A stretch of DNA of 64,000 nt from NCBI RefSeq assembly GCF_000337195.1, contig NZ_AOID01000021.1:37227-101226 (forward strand). Reading direction: 5' to 3'. Positions 25,819 through 34,238 of the stretch are shown here, one piece after another; the first letter of the stretch is position 1; each line of letters begins with the position of its first letter. The notes beneath the pieces are model-generated. The model saw only the letters and a list, made by a program, of their open reading frames with translations. It was not told the DNA's origin and made no database searches. The translations under genes were made by a program, and so were the position numbers. Origin of the DNA: Natrinema versiforme JCM 10478 (GTDB lineage Archaea; Halobacteriota; Halobacteria; Halobacteriales; Natrialbaceae).

Positions 25819-26262
25819 ATGTCTCCACCGATCGAGGAAGCGATTACCATTCTGTTGGTCGAACCCAACCCCGGTGACGCGCGCCTGTTCTCCGAATCGT
25901 TCGAGGACGCGAACATCGCGAGCCGAATCCACACGGTCACCGACGGCGAGGCGGCGCTCGATTTCGTCCACCAGCGCAAGGCGCATTCGGAGAGCCCCCG
26001 GCCGGACATGATCCTGCTCGATTTCCAACTCCCCGACGTGGACGGCGCGGACGTGCTCTCCGAACTCAAGTCCGAGGAGACGCTGCGCTCGATCCCCGTC
26101 ATCGTGATGACGAGTTCGGCGACCGAAGAGGACATCGCCCGCTCCTACGACCTCCACGCGAACGCGTACGTCCAGAAACCGGTCGAACCGGACGAGTTCA
26201 TCGAACTCGCCCGCTCGTTCGAGAACTTCTGGTTGACGTTCGTTCGTCTCCCCGACGCGTAG
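25819..26262 (+). CDS. Single-domain response regulator (CheY-like)
   Basis: A 147-residue receiver domain without an output domain. The expected acidic start ILLVEPNPGDARLF has one Asp only (the usual second acidic residue is Glu15 or Asn17). The phospho-acceptor is D68 in MILLDFQLPDVDG. VIVMTSSATEED supplies the conserved Thr, and VQKPVEPDEF the Lys. In haloarchaea such proteins usually pair with PAS histidine kinases; none is adjacent. ATG at 25819 is preferred over the TTG at 25795. Confidence 0.9.
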   Translation: MSPPIEEAITILLVEPNPGDARLFSESFEDANIASRIHTVTDGEAALDFVHQRKAHSESPRPDMILLDFQLPDVDGADVLSELKSEETLRSIPVIVMTSSATEEDIARSYDLHANAYVQKPVEPDEFIELARSFENFWLTFVRLPDA

Positions 26263-26340
26263 TTCCACGAGAGCGATTTCCGTTCTCTGCGGCGCTAACT
26301 CCGTGCTCGCCCGACCACCACCCGACTCGTTCCGATCGCC

Positions 26341-27222
26341 CTACGAGTCGAGCCAGTCGGGCAACGCGTTGATCGACTCGAGGACCGCCGTCGCGCCCTC
26401 GCGCTCGTATTTCTGCCGCCCCTCGTCGCCGGTCAGTCCGCCGGTCAGGACGCCGATCCCCCGATACTCTCGATCGGGGTCGGCGTCGCTGGCGTTGACC
26501 GCTGTCCGAATATCGTCTAACGTGTCACCGACGAAGATGACGGATTCGGCGTCGAAGCGCTCCGCGAGCGTCGTCAGCGCGCGCGGGTGTGGTTTCCCCT
26601 CCTCCCAGTCGTCCATCGTGAACCGATGCTCGAGCGGGATCGCGTCGTCGAGGCCCACCCGGTCGAGGGCGATCTCGGCCTCGGCCGCCGGGCGGCCGGT
26701 CAGGACGCCCACGTCGTAGCCCTCGAGCAGTCGGTCCCGAGCCTCGGGCTCGAGCAACACCGGCTCGTCGTGGATGAAGCCGATCGTCTCGCGCTCGAGG
26801 TCGGGCTCGCCGCCCTCGAGCCCGCGGTAGAGTTCGTCGCCGAGGTACAGTTGCTGGAAGACGTCGCGGAGCCGCTCGCGGTCCCAGCGGCCGGTCACGC
26901 GCTGGGTCGCCCGCGCGCCGATCGCCTCGCGGACGACGGTTTCGGCCGCCTCGAGGCCGCCGCCGTTCGCGGCGATTGCGTCGGTAAAGGCCGACAGTGA
27001 CTCGCCGTAACCCTCCTCGGTCGCGAGAATGTAGAGGGCGGCGGCGTGGGTCAGTTCCCAGTCGTTGTTGAACCCGCCCGCGTCTTTGAACTCCTGAATG
27101 TCGTCCTTGCGGATCGTCCGATCGTAGACCGTCTCGACGGACTCGACGATCGCCCGTCGGTAGGAGTCGGCGACGTCGACGAGCACCCCGTCGATATCGA
27201 GGATGACGGCGTCTGCGTTCAT
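26341..27222 (-). CDS. HAD-superfamily hydrolase
   Basis: A 293-residue phosphatase-like enzyme. Motif I is [17 protein letters not shown], with the nucleophile and acid Asp pair. Motif II is [13 protein letters not shown]. The motif III lysine is in [10 protein letters not shown]. Motif IV is [15 protein letters not shown] helical cap of about 100 residues lies between I and II, and the sequence resembles the archaeal HAD branch sometimes found near histidine biosynthesis. No such neighbour is here, so the substrate is open. The frame reads directly next to the M50-like gene, on the same strand, with a 40-base gap. Confidence 0.88.
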   Translation of the reverse strand: MNADAVILDIDGVLVDVADSYRRAIVESVETVYDRTIRKDDIQEFKDAGGFNNDWELTHAAALYILATEEGYGESLSAFTDAIAANGGGLEAAETVVREAIGARATQRVTGRWDRERLRDVFQQLYLGDELYRGLEGGEPDLERETIGFIHDEPVLLEPEARDRLLEGYDVGVLTGRPAAEAEIALDRVGLDDAIPLEHRFTMDDWEEGKPHPRALTTLAERFDAESVIFVGDTLDDIRTAVNASDADPDREYRGIGVLTGGLTGDEGRQKYEREGATAVLESINALPDWLDS

Positions 27223-27262
27223 ACCCGCTCGAACGGGGCCGCGGGGATAAAGAGCCCCGATT

Positions 27263-27892
27263 TCAGACCGGGCCGATCCCCACGACCCACGCCGCCAGAA
27301 CGAACAGGCCGATCGCGTAGAGGAGGTCCGCCCACAGCCACGACAGCAGGTTCGCGACGTAGATCACGACGACGAACGGAACGCCGAGCAACACGCGGGG
27401 CGACTGCCGCCACTCCGCTCGCGACCGATCCCAGAGCGCGTTCGCGTCGCCGGTGCTCGGAAACGCATGCATGCCGATCGAGAGGCCGAACCAGCCGAGC
27501 GCGAGCGCCGTCGCGACCGTCGTGAGAGACGCCGTCCGCAGTTCGCCGGTCGTCTCGAGGAGGGCGGCGAGGCCGAGGAAAGCGGCGAACGCGACGAGGG
27601 TGTTGCCCAGAAACGGCGCGACGCTGACGACGAATGACTCCCGGTACCGCTCGGGCTGGCCGTGACGGACGTACCCCGGCGGGTCCCCGAACCGGAAGTA
27701 CGCGACCTCGAGGACGGGAACGCCCACGAGATCGCAGGCCTGCTTGTGGGCGAACTCGTGGACGACGACGCCGGGGACGGTAAAGAGACGGAACAGCCCC
27801 CAGAAGAGCGTGCTGATGCCGACGAGTACCACGGTGAGCGCGATGACGGCAGCCACGAGCCCGATGGGAGACGCGAGTAGCTCGGCGTTCAC
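27263..27892 (-). CDS. M50-like integral membrane metalloprotease-type protein
   Basis: A 209-residue membrane protein of about five or six helices. The zinc motif is HEFAHK (H45, E46, H49), inside [20 protein letters not shown] third ligand is not clear; the late segment [15 protein letters not shown] could contribute. The topology and motif resemble S2P or DUF3267-type proteases, in which the site lies within the membrane. Whether it cleaves other membrane proteins is not known. The frame precedes the HAD gene in the same direction and may be co-transcribed with it. Confidence 0.8.
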   Translation of the reverse strand: MNAELLASPIGLVAAVIALTVVLVGISTLFWGLFRLFTVPGVVVHEFAHKQACDLVGVPVLEVAYFRFGDPPGYVRHGQPERYRESFVVSVAPFLGNTLVAFAAFLGLAALLETTGELRTASLTTVATALALGWFGLSIGMHAFPSTGDANALWDRSRAEWRQSPRVLLGVPFVVVIYVANLLSWLWADLLYAIGLFVLAAWVVGIGPV

Positions 27893-27981
27893 GTCCGCTG
27901 GAATGATTCGAAAGAAGATAATTCATTCGCGCGACCGTCTCGGCAGCTCTCGGTGAGACCGTCTTGGCGAACCTCGATGAC

Positions 27982-28386
27982 TCACTCCGAAAGCGTGCGA
28001 GCCACGTACAGCGTCCCCGAGTCGATCGTCACCCGTTCGACCGGCACCGCCGGCTGATCACCGCCCAGTGTCGTAAACAGAAAGTCAGCGTCGGCTTCCC
28101 GCGCCGCCTCGAGCGCCGGGCGGTGAAGTTCCGGCGGGAGGTTCCGTGCGTACACCGCGTCCGCGTCGGCGTAGACCGACGGGTCGGGATCGACGATATC
28201 GTCGCGGACGAAGTGGACGTCCTCCGGCACGTCGCGCTCGTGGACGTCCGTCGCGGTGACGGAAACGCCCCGTTTTACGAGCGCTCGAGCCAGTTCGGTC
28301 CGTCGGCCGATCCCGATTTCGACCGCTCGGTCGTACTCGGTGAGGTACTGACGGAGTGTCTCGAGATTCCGGCGAGAGTGGGCCAC
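27982..28386 (-). CDS. UPF0146 family protein
   Basis: A 134-residue protein with a small methyltransferase-like Rossmann core: RAVEIGIGRRTELARALVKR, then VTATDVHERDVP and FVRDDIVDPD, and DAVYARNLPPELHRPALEA. The GxG loop suggests nucleotide or SAM binding, but key methyltransferase residues are not obvious. The start is GTG at 28386 (AHSRRNLETL), because upstream residues are shadows of the opposite gene. It is divergent from archaemetzincin, with only 39 bases between the start codons. Confidence 0.8.
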   Translation of the reverse strand: MAHSRRNLETLRQYLTEYDRAVEIGIGRRTELARALVKRGVSVTATDVHERDVPEDVHFVRDDIVDPDPSVYADADAVYARNLPPELHRPALEAAREADADFLFTTLGGDQPAVPVERVTIDSGTLYVARTLSE

Positions 28387-28395
28387 GGCGGGACG

Positions 28396-28401
28396 TTTAT
28401 G
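28396..28401 (+). promoter_or_regulatory. TATA-like box of archaemetzincin, in a shared divergent region
   Basis: TTTATG centred 28 bases before ATG at 28426. The opposite gene starts at 28386, so the two promoters would overlap and both messages may be leaderless. Confidence 0.4.
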
Positions 28402-28425
28402 CCGTCCGCGGCCATAGCCCTTGCC

Positions 28426-28947
28426 ATGCTCGTCGATATCGTGCCGGTCGGCAACGTCCCCGCAGCGGTCAAGCGGGCGGCCTCTACCGCGTTGCGATCG
28501 GTCTACGACTGCGACGTGTCGATCAACGACTCGCAGTCGGTCCCCAACGGAGCTTACGACTCCGATCGAAACCAATACTCAGCGGAGACGTTCATCCAGC
28601 TCGCCGAGCGGGTCGGCCGCGGGCAGAAAAACATCGCCATCACCCCCCACGACCTCTTCTATCGCCGCCGCAACTACGTCTTCGGGCTCGCCTATCTCGA
28701 CGGCAGCGGCAGCGTCGTCTCGACCTACCGGCTCCAGACCTCGAGCGACGGCGGCTTCTCGAACCAAAGCGCCGCCGACATCTTCGAGGACCGCGTCCGC
28801 AAGGAGATCGTCCACGAGATCGGCCACACCTACGGCCTCGAGCACTGCGATAACAACCGCTGTGTCATGAACTTCTCGCCGACCGTTCGCGAAGTCGATA
28901 TCAAGGAAGAGAACCTCTGTGGGAGCTGTCAACGACTGATTAGCTGA
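28426..28947 (+). CDS. amzA: Archaemetzincin (zinc metallopeptidase)
   Basis: A 173-residue peptidase of the M54 family. The catalytic block is HEIGHTYGLEH (H130, E131, H134, H140), followed by C141, C146 and M148 in CDNNRCVMNFS, and a second pair in LCGSC near the end. The Cys residues form a structural zinc site that defines the family. The N-terminus MLVDIVPVGNVP is standard. No signal peptide is visible, so it is cytoplasmic; the natural substrate is unknown. Note that the first His-Glu-His-His set is complete, so activity is expected. Confidence 0.94.
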   Translation: MLVDIVPVGNVPAAVKRAASTALRSVYDCDVSINDSQSVPNGAYDSDRNQYSAETFIQLAERVGRGQKNIAITPHDLFYRRRNYVFGLAYLDGSGSVVSTYRLQTSSDGGFSNQSAADIFEDRVRKEIVHEIGHTYGLEHCDNNRCVMNFSPTVREVDIKEENLCGSCQRLIS

Positions 28948-29022
28948 ATCCCGTTTTTCGCTTCGAATCGATACCGAGGAAATACCGATCCTCGGAAGTC
29001 TCAAGCGCCTCGAGTCGGCGAC

Positions 29023-30837
29023 TTACGGCGCGTAGTAGTACTCGCCGTCGCTTTTCTGCTGGCGATCCAGTTGCGACTCGGGCTTGTTGATACGCGGCCG
29101 GGAGGTGCGCTCGTCCCGGCGGAAGGTCACGTCCAAGTTCGCGAGGAACTCGTTCATGCCGTCGCGCATGGACTGGGGCTGGCCGGCACGACCCTGCACG
29201 GCGGGTTCGCCGTCGAAGACCATCAGCCGGTCGGCAAGCAGGTCCATCATGTAGATGTCGTGGTCGATGACCAGCACGGTGGCGTCTTGCTGTTCGGCGT
29301 AGCGCCGAATCGCCTTCGTGGCCTGAACCCGCTGTTCGACGTCGAGGTGGGCCGACGGCTCGTCGAGCAGGTAGAGATCCGCCGAATCGGAGAGACAGGC
29401 CGCGATGGCGACCCGCTGGCGCTCCCCGCCGGAGAGATCCGAGAGGTTCTGCTCCATGATCCGCTCGAGTTGGAGCGGTTGGGCGATCTCGGTGTTCCAG
29501 TACGAGGAGCCGAACTGGTCGGTGATCGAGGAGAGGAAGGCGTCGACCCGCATGTGCTGGTCGATGGTGACGTACTGCGGTTTGTAGGAAATATCGAGGT
29601 CGAGATCGGCGTCGCCTTCGTCGGGCGTGAGATTCCCGGTCAGCAGCTTCGCGAACGTCGACTTCCCGATCCCGTTCGGCCCAACGATCCCCAGCACCTC
29701 GTTCTCGCGGATCGTCCCGCCCTCGATCTCGAGGCTGAACTCGCCGTCGCCGTAGCTCTTGGTGAGATCGGGGTACTCAACGAGCGCGTCGGCGTGGCTC
29801 GCGGCTCGCGGGGCGTGTTCCTCGAACTCGATCGGGTTCGGTCGGATCCGCATGTTCTCGTTGTCGAGGTACCCCGAGAGGTACTCGTTGATCCCGTTGC
29901 GGACCGATTTCGGCGAGGTGATGACACCGTAGGCACCCGGCTCACCGTAGGCGACGTGAAGCGTGTCCGCGAGCAGGTCCAGAATCGCGAGGTCGTGTTC
30001 GACGACGAGGACCGACTTGTCTTCCTCCTCGGCGAGTTCGCGGATCAGTCGTGCCGCGGTCACGCGCTGGCCGATGTCCAAATACGGCGTGACCTCGTCG
30101 AGGAAGTAGAAGTCCGTGTCTCGAGCCAGCGTCGCCGCGATGGCGACCCGCTGGAGCTCCCCGCCCGAGAGGTCGTCGATCGACTGGTCCATGACGGGAC
30201 CGATTGAGAGCCGCTCGACCAGGTGGTCCAACGCGCCGCGCTCGTCGGTCCGCTCGAGCAGTTGGCGGGTATTCCCGTCAAACTGATTCGGAATCTGATC
30301 GACGTACTGGGGCTTCTGTGCGATGGTGATGTCGCCATCTCGCACGTCGGCGATGTAATCTTGAAGTTCGGTCCCGCGGTAGGCCTCGAGGACCTCGTCC
30401 CAGCCCGGCGACTCCTCGTGGCGGCCGAGGTTCGGCTCGAGTTCGCCCGCGAGGATGCGCACGGCGGTCGTTTTCCCGATTCCGTTCGGGCCGAGGATCC
30501 CGGTGACCTGGCCCTCCTGTGGCGCGGGGAGCCCGTACAGCGAGAAGGCGTTCTCGCCGTAGCGGTGGACCGGCTCGTCTTGAAGTTCCTGGGGCAGGTT
30601 GATGATCTCGATGGCGTCGAAGGGACACTTCTCGACGCAGATCCCACAGCTTTCGCCCAGACAGATCTCCTCGGAGATGTGGATCTGCTCTGGCTGGCCC
30701 TCAGCGGCTTCCTCGCCGCGGAGGGGGATACACTCCTTGCCCGTCCGATTCGGCGGACAGTAGTTCTTGCACTCGTAGCTACACCGATCCGGCTGGCACC
30801 GGTCTAAGTCTACGACGGCGATGCTGTCGTCGGCCAT
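29023..30837 (-). CDS. ABCE1/RLI ribosome-recycling ATPase
   Basis: A 604-residue iron-sulfur ABC protein that splits ribosomes after termination. Residues 1-75 hold two [4Fe-4S] sites, CQPDRCSYECKNYC with C36, and CLGESCGICVEKC. Two nucleotide-binding domains follow. The first has Walker A GPNGIGKT (116-123) and signature LSGGELQRV; the second has Walker A GPNGIGKS and signature LSGGERQRV. Walker B is FYFLDEVTPYLD and LYLLDEPSAHLD. A hinge segment lies between them. The start ATG at 30837 is one base downstream of the stop of an EMC6-like gene, indicating one operon. Confidence 0.96.
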   Translation of the reverse strand: MADDSIAVVDLDRCQPDRCSYECKNYCPPNRTGKECIPLRGEEAAEGQPEQIHISEEICLGESCGICVEKCPFDAIEIINLPQELQDEPVHRYGENAFSLYGLPAPQEGQVTGILGPNGIGKTTAVRILAGELEPNLGRHEESPGWDEVLEAYRGTELQDYIADVRDGDITIAQKPQYVDQIPNQFDGNTRQLLERTDERGALDHLVERLSIGPVMDQSIDDLSGGELQRVAIAATLARDTDFYFLDEVTPYLDIGQRVTAARLIRELAEEEDKSVLVVEHDLAILDLLADTLHVAYGEPGAYGVITSPKSVRNGINEYLSGYLDNENMRIRPNPIEFEEHAPRAASHADALVEYPDLTKSYGDGEFSLEIEGGTIRENEVLGIVGPNGIGKSTFAKLLTGNLTPDEGDADLDLDISYKPQYVTIDQHMRVDAFLSSITDQFGSSYWNTEIAQPLQLERIMEQNLSDLSGGERQRVAIAACLSDSADLYLLDEPSAHLDVEQRVQATKAIRRYAEQQDATVLVIDHDIYMMDLLADRLMVFDGEPAVQGRAGQPQSMRDGMNEFLANLDVTFRRDERTSRPRINKPESQLDRQQKSDGEYYYAP

Positions 30838-30838
30838 G

Positions 30839-31156
30839 TTAGCCCGAGACCTCCGCGGTGAGCAGGATTCCCCACGTCACGAACCAGAGCGCGAAGGTCA
30901 TGAACGCGATGAACAGGTAGTGTTTCGCCCCGAACTCGTCGTCGCCGTAGATCCCCGAGGCGTTGATGAGGACGTACTGGACGAGGATCGCGCCGAGGAC
31001 GAACGCGAGCGCCTGCGTGTTCTGGGCCGCCGCGTCGGATAGGCCGACCCAGGTCGCAGACGCCAGCGCCGCACCGACGCCCAGCAGCGCCGACAACGCC
31101 GTCACGCTGACCGAGCGAATGTGCTTTCGCCGGTCGCTGATCGATTCGGTCGACAT
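30839..31156 (-). CDS. EMC6-like small membrane protein
   Basis: A 105-residue membrane protein with three hydrophobic helices: ALSALLGVGAALASATWVGL, LAFVLGAILVQYVLINASGI and FIAFMTFALWFVTWGILLTA. It resembles the EMC6/Rab5-interacting family, whose eukaryotic member belongs to the ER membrane protein complex. ATG at 31156 (MSTESISDRRKH) is preferred over an upstream ATG at 31234. Its stop is one base before the RLI start on the same strand. Function in archaea is unknown, and the family link is inferred from size, topology and motif likeness. Confidence 0.68.
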   Translation of the reverse strand: MSTESISDRRKHIRSVSVTALSALLGVGAALASATWVGLSDAAAQNTQALAFVLGAILVQYVLINASGIYGDDEFGAKHYLFIAFMTFALWFVTWGILLTAEVSG

Positions 31157-31268
31157 ACCGTGAATTCTGTTATCAGCCGTGAAAAGGCGTTCGCATTTAG
31201 GGTTGACTGCGCGATCTCTTCTGTTCGATTTCACAGGCGCAACGGTGACTCACTCCAATCCAGTTATC

Positions 31269-32330
31269 TTATGCAGGAAGGGAAAACGTGACCTCGACCG
31301 GGGTTTTGCCCTGATAATCTGGATGGTCTAAATCAGTATACAGGACAAGCGTGACTGTTTTTCCGCTCATATCATGCTCGGAAGACCACTGTCTCTCTTC
31401 GTAGAACCGTTTCAGCTCAACTGTCGCATTCTCACTAGATTCTATCGTCGCCTGCTCATCCAAATCGTATCTTTGGGCTTCTGGACCGACCAAGAGGCGT
31501 CCATCACGGTTTAGACTTCCGTCACTACCTCCGCCTGTTATCTGAACCTCGTCCCCGTCTGGATCCCAGCCTCTAGCTGTCTTTTCGAGGTAATCGGCAT
31601 CGCCGGCCTCGCTTATCGATATACCCGTTATCGTCACGTCGGATCCCCCATTAGTGATGTCAAACTGTACTTCACTGTCGACCTGCCTTCCCAACCCGTC
31701 AGGAGATCGACTTTCCGGCGATCCGTCGACGAGCTCGAGGTCGATAGTCGGGTCCGTGATCGGAATTGGGTCCTCACTCGCAGGCCCATCGCCACTATTT
31801 CCATCATCCATACAGTCAAACCAGATCCCTTCTGCTGTGTAAGTTGCTTCTCTTACCGAAATAGTGGACCCTGATCCATCTATCACGAGTGTTACTTCCG
31901 TATCATCTGCTGAACCGCTGCCAGGCCCACATTCAAGTTCGACTGATTGCGGCTGATCGGTTGAGTCAAGTCCTGAAAAATCATTGTTATTTGCAACCTT
32001 CAGAATTGAATTGTCAGCTCCATCCACTGACTTGACTTTGACCGTTACATCATCGAAAGATGTGTCGGCGTTGTTCTCTAATGTGATTATATCTGAGTTC
32101 TGATATCGGTAACAAAAGGACCCGGAACGTGTATCAATACAGTCTCGATAAATGTCATCCTTAGACTCAATTTCGTCAATCCCAAGATATGCGGTTGCTG
32201 GCGTTTCGGCTGCATTGACCTGTACTGCTCTGTCAGCGGTCAGCGACGTTATCCCGAATGCCGGTCCAAGCACTGCTACTGTCCCGAGCAACACGAACAC
32301 GACCCCAAGTTTTGTGAATGTGTTCGTCAT
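31269..32330 (-). CDS. Exported four-cysteine protein with a DUF1102-like N-terminus
   Basis: A 353-residue protein. A signal peptide (TKLGVVFVLLGTVAVLGPAF) is followed by ADRAVQVNAAETPATAYLGI, which lines up with AERTVSVTTAGDDSAFLGI of the protein at 33623. The rest is Asp- and Ser-rich and strand-like. The mature part has several cysteines (YRDCIDTRSGSFCYRY, VELECGPG, WFDCMDDG), unusual for a haloarchaeal exported protein. No C-terminal anchor is visible. The sequence has markedly more A/T than its neighbours. The gene overlaps the regulator at 32327 by ATGA and is the second of the pair. I infer a surface or secreted structural role. Confidence 0.75.
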   Translation of the reverse strand: MTNTFTKLGVVFVLLGTVAVLGPAFGITSLTADRAVQVNAAETPATAYLGIDEIESKDDIYRDCIDTRSGSFCYRYQNSDIITLENNADTSFDDVTVKVKSVDGADNSILKVANNNDFSGLDSTDQPQSVELECGPGSGSADDTEVTLVIDGSGSTISVREATYTAEGIWFDCMDDGNSGDGPASEDPIPITDPTIDLELVDGSPESRSPDGLGRQVDSEVQFDITNGGSDVTITGISISEAGDADYLEKTARGWDPDGDEVQITGGGSDGSLNRDGRLLVGPEAQRYDLDEQATIESSENATVELKRFYEERQWSSEHDMSGKTVTLVLYTDLDHPDYQGKTPVEVTFSLPA

Positions 32331-32899
32331 GGTGGTCGTTCCATCTCCCCGAGTCGCATCCGTCGATTCTGGACCACATGGATGGCCGCGGAGACGGCAA
32401 ATAGCGAAAACACTAGCGTCGTCCACCCTAGCTCAGGCACTGTCTCTGTCGGAACCACTTCAAGCCACAAGCCACCTATCACGACCGCGCCGACGGCGGT
32501 CAGCCCCAAGTAGTAGATGCCCCAAGAAACCGAATTGCCGGGGACGATGTCGAGATAGACATCTAACTCGGCCGCCTCGTCAGTGAGTTCGATTGTCCGG
32601 TCGTCGAACTTGATTATATCCGCACGCTCAAGTGTGGGCAAATGTGTCTGCTGTAACGAGGTGTACACTCGTTTTCGTTCCGCAGAGGTGATTGCTTCGA
32701 CCTCCTTGTCGAGTTCCCAAGCGGCGACGTGTTCGGCGAGGTCACCCAGCGTAACTGGATTGTCCTCTTGCTTGCAGTAGTGTATGGTGTAGCGGCGGCG
32801 CTGGTTGCTCAACAGATCGAAAATTTCGCCTTCCCGCGACTGATCGTTCTGACCTGTCGTCCCCGCCGTACTCGGTTTGCTCTCGCTGGTCGTCGCCAT
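32327..32899 (-). CDS. Membrane-anchored winged-helix regulator (DUF7344 type)
   Basis: A 190-residue protein. Residues about 22-115 form a winged-helix domain (FDLLSNQRRRYTIHYCKQED, then VTLGDLAEHVAAWE, RKRVYTSLQQTHLPTLERAD and DDRTIELT). Two hydrophobic helices follow, GIYYLGLTAVGAVVIGGLWL and TTLVFSLFAVSAAIHVV. The layout is that of a haloarchaeal transcription regulator tied to the membrane, and DUF7344 is the nearest family that I recognise. Its stop overlaps the start of the exported protein gene by ATGA, so the two are made together. It may control this gene and the divergent surface genes. Confidence 0.8.
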   Translation of the reverse strand: MATTSESKPSTAGTTGQNDQSREGEIFDLLSNQRRRYTIHYCKQEDNPVTLGDLAEHVAAWELDKEVEAITSAERKRVYTSLQQTHLPTLERADIIKFDDRTIELTDEAAELDVYLDIVPGNSVSWGIYYLGLTAVGAVVIGGLWLEVVPTETVPELGWTTLVFSLFAVSAAIHVVQNRRMRLGEMERPP

Positions 32900-33196
32900 C
32901 TCCCTATTCAGTTGATTATCGGTGCTGTTGATATATAACGCTTGTTGCCGGCTGAAACGTTTGTTCGAGACCGATTTCCGAAGGTTATGGTGGGAATTTA
33001 CGGAGACAAAACTGAATCGGCCAGTGAGTGATGTAATCGCTACCAAACCGATTAATTATACTGCGTTCCTTCTCGCACGATGGAAGTCCGCTCGTATCTC
33101 ACAAGAAAGCCCACTTCGAAAGGGGAACCCGAGGGACCGAAACAAGTCCGATACCGCACGTTACCATCCCTATTCACACTGGATCGTAATCTCGTG
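32900..33196. other. Intergenic stretch between the regulator and a decayed gene
   Basis: About 300 bases of lower GC. It contains the promoter-like box at 32931 and another ATTATAC-type box near 33055. A plus-strand frame from 33080 crosses into the decayed gene but reads like a shadow. Confidence 0.5.
32931..32938 (-). promoter_or_regulatory. TATA-like box before the membrane-anchored regulator
   Basis: ATATATAA in plus orientation (TTATATAT on the coding strand), about 36 bases before ATG at 32899. A start site about 27 bases downstream leaves a short leader with GGGAG just before the ATG. Confidence 0.45.
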
Positions 33197-33452
33197 CTAG
33201 AGTTCGATGGAGATATCGCCGTTCTGGTTTTCGATAGCGCACGTGAGAACTGCGTTGTCCGTTTTTGGTTTCCAATCGGGGCGGCACAGTGGAACTCGGC
33301 TTCAACAGATGCGCTGTCGACTGCGATTGACACCCAGTTCTCGAGGGACAGAGAGCGATTCTCATCAGTTGCCGTTTCGACATTGACTCCTCGAGGACAG
33401 TAGTCGACCGGTTCACGGTATTGGAGCCAATTATATCATGGTACTTGTTCAT
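33197..33452 (-). pseudogene. Decayed short gene with two frameshifts
   Basis: Minus-strand pieces in three frames join into one plausible protein of about 80 residues. The start is MNKYHDIIGSNT at 33452. A frame change follows into REPVDYCPRGVNVETATDEN and RSLSLENWVSIAVDSASVEA with EFH. A two-base TG insertion then leads to CRPDWKPKTDNAVLTCAIEN and QNGDISIEL, with TAG at 33197-33199. No start codon exists in the middle frame. The quality of the joined reading is the evidence. I do not recognise the family. It may be a relic of a gene in the accessory block. Confidence 0.5.
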
Positions 33453-33476
33453 CCTGAGACTTGGAATCAGGCGTTC

Positions 33477-33509
33477 AAGACCGGCTTGAACGACCGTATG
33501 GCCGGTCTT
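33477..33509. repeat. Short inverted repeat (9-bp stem)
   Basis: AAGACCGGC at 33477-33485 and its exact complement GCCGGTCTT at 33501-33509, with a 15-base loop. It lies between the decayed gene and the DUF1102-type gene. It could be a terminator or operator; no further evidence is seen. Confidence 0.45.
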
Positions 33510-33622
33510 TCTGTGGTTCCGGTTACTCAATACAAAGGGGGAGGGGTTTGTGGATGTGAGTAGGAACTGCGCTCCGGTACCCGCTACAGGCCGTGCTGGG
33601 GCGTAGACTGGAAACAATAACC

Positions 33623-34171
33623 ATGAGAATGAATCGACGCAACGTATTAGTTGGATTGGGTACGATTGTCGCAGGCGGCGGAGCAGCGCTCGGAACGGGC
33701 GCGTTTAGCAGTGTAGAGGCAGAAAGAACCGTCAGTGTGACGACTGCTGGTGATGATAGCGCCTTCCTTGGCATTAGTGGAAATAGCGATTATGTTCAAG
33801 ACGGAGATAGTAATACCAGTGAGTTTGTCATTGATCTTGGCTCATATGGAGATCAAGAAGGAGATGGGTTCAATGAAAACGCGAAAACAGTTCTAAATGA
33901 CGTTCTCACCATCACTAACCAGGGTTCGGATGATAGTATAACGATTGGATTCGCTGAGAGTATAGATGGGTCCTCCAGTAATGAACAAACAATCGGTGTG
34001 AGTGGGGTAGGGGATGTTACTTTCTCAGTGCCTAGTGATAGTAATACGTTAGCTGCGGCTACTGGAAGCAACTCTACTGATTCTTCTGTGAAGGTCAAGA
34101 TCACCGTTGACACTTCTGTATCTGACCCTAGTGATGATGGAAGTATTGTAATTGTTGCTGATAGCTCGTAG
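33623..34171 (+). CDS. Tat-exported DUF1102/TasA-like surface protein
   Basis: A 182-residue protein. The N-terminus MRMNRRNVLVGLGTIVAGGG has a twin-arginine pair followed by a hydrophobic core ending near GAFSSVEAERT. The mature part is a strand-rich domain rich in Ser, Asp and Gly (AFLGISGNSDYVQDGDSNTS ... ENAKTVLNDVLTITNQGSDD ... VKVKITVDTS). This is the layout of DUF1102 proteins, which belong to a group of small surface beta-sandwich proteins related in pattern to TasA and camelysin. It is followed by a CARDB-like protein and a SipW-type peptidase. AT-rich codons set it apart from most neighbours. ATG at 33623 is preferred over an in-frame codon 30 bases earlier. Confidence 0.8.
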   Translation: MRMNRRNVLVGLGTIVAGGGAALGTGAFSSVEAERTVSVTTAGDDSAFLGISGNSDYVQDGDSNTSEFVIDLGSYGDQEGDGFNENAKTVLNDVLTITNQGSDDSITIGFAESIDGSSSNEQTIGVSGVGDVTFSVPSDSNTLAAATGSNSTDSSVKVKITVDTSVSDPSDDGSIVIVADSS

Positions 34172-34238
34172 CCGTTGGAAATTGACATTCATAATCGAAT
34201 GAGAAATACAGGTATCTGACTGTTCCAAGCACATTTGA

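Noticed and set aside
33080-33403. Plus-strand frame of 107 codons in the AT-rich gap
   Set aside because: It is antisense to a better protein-like reading on the minus strand (the decayed gene) and shows no motif or signal of its own.
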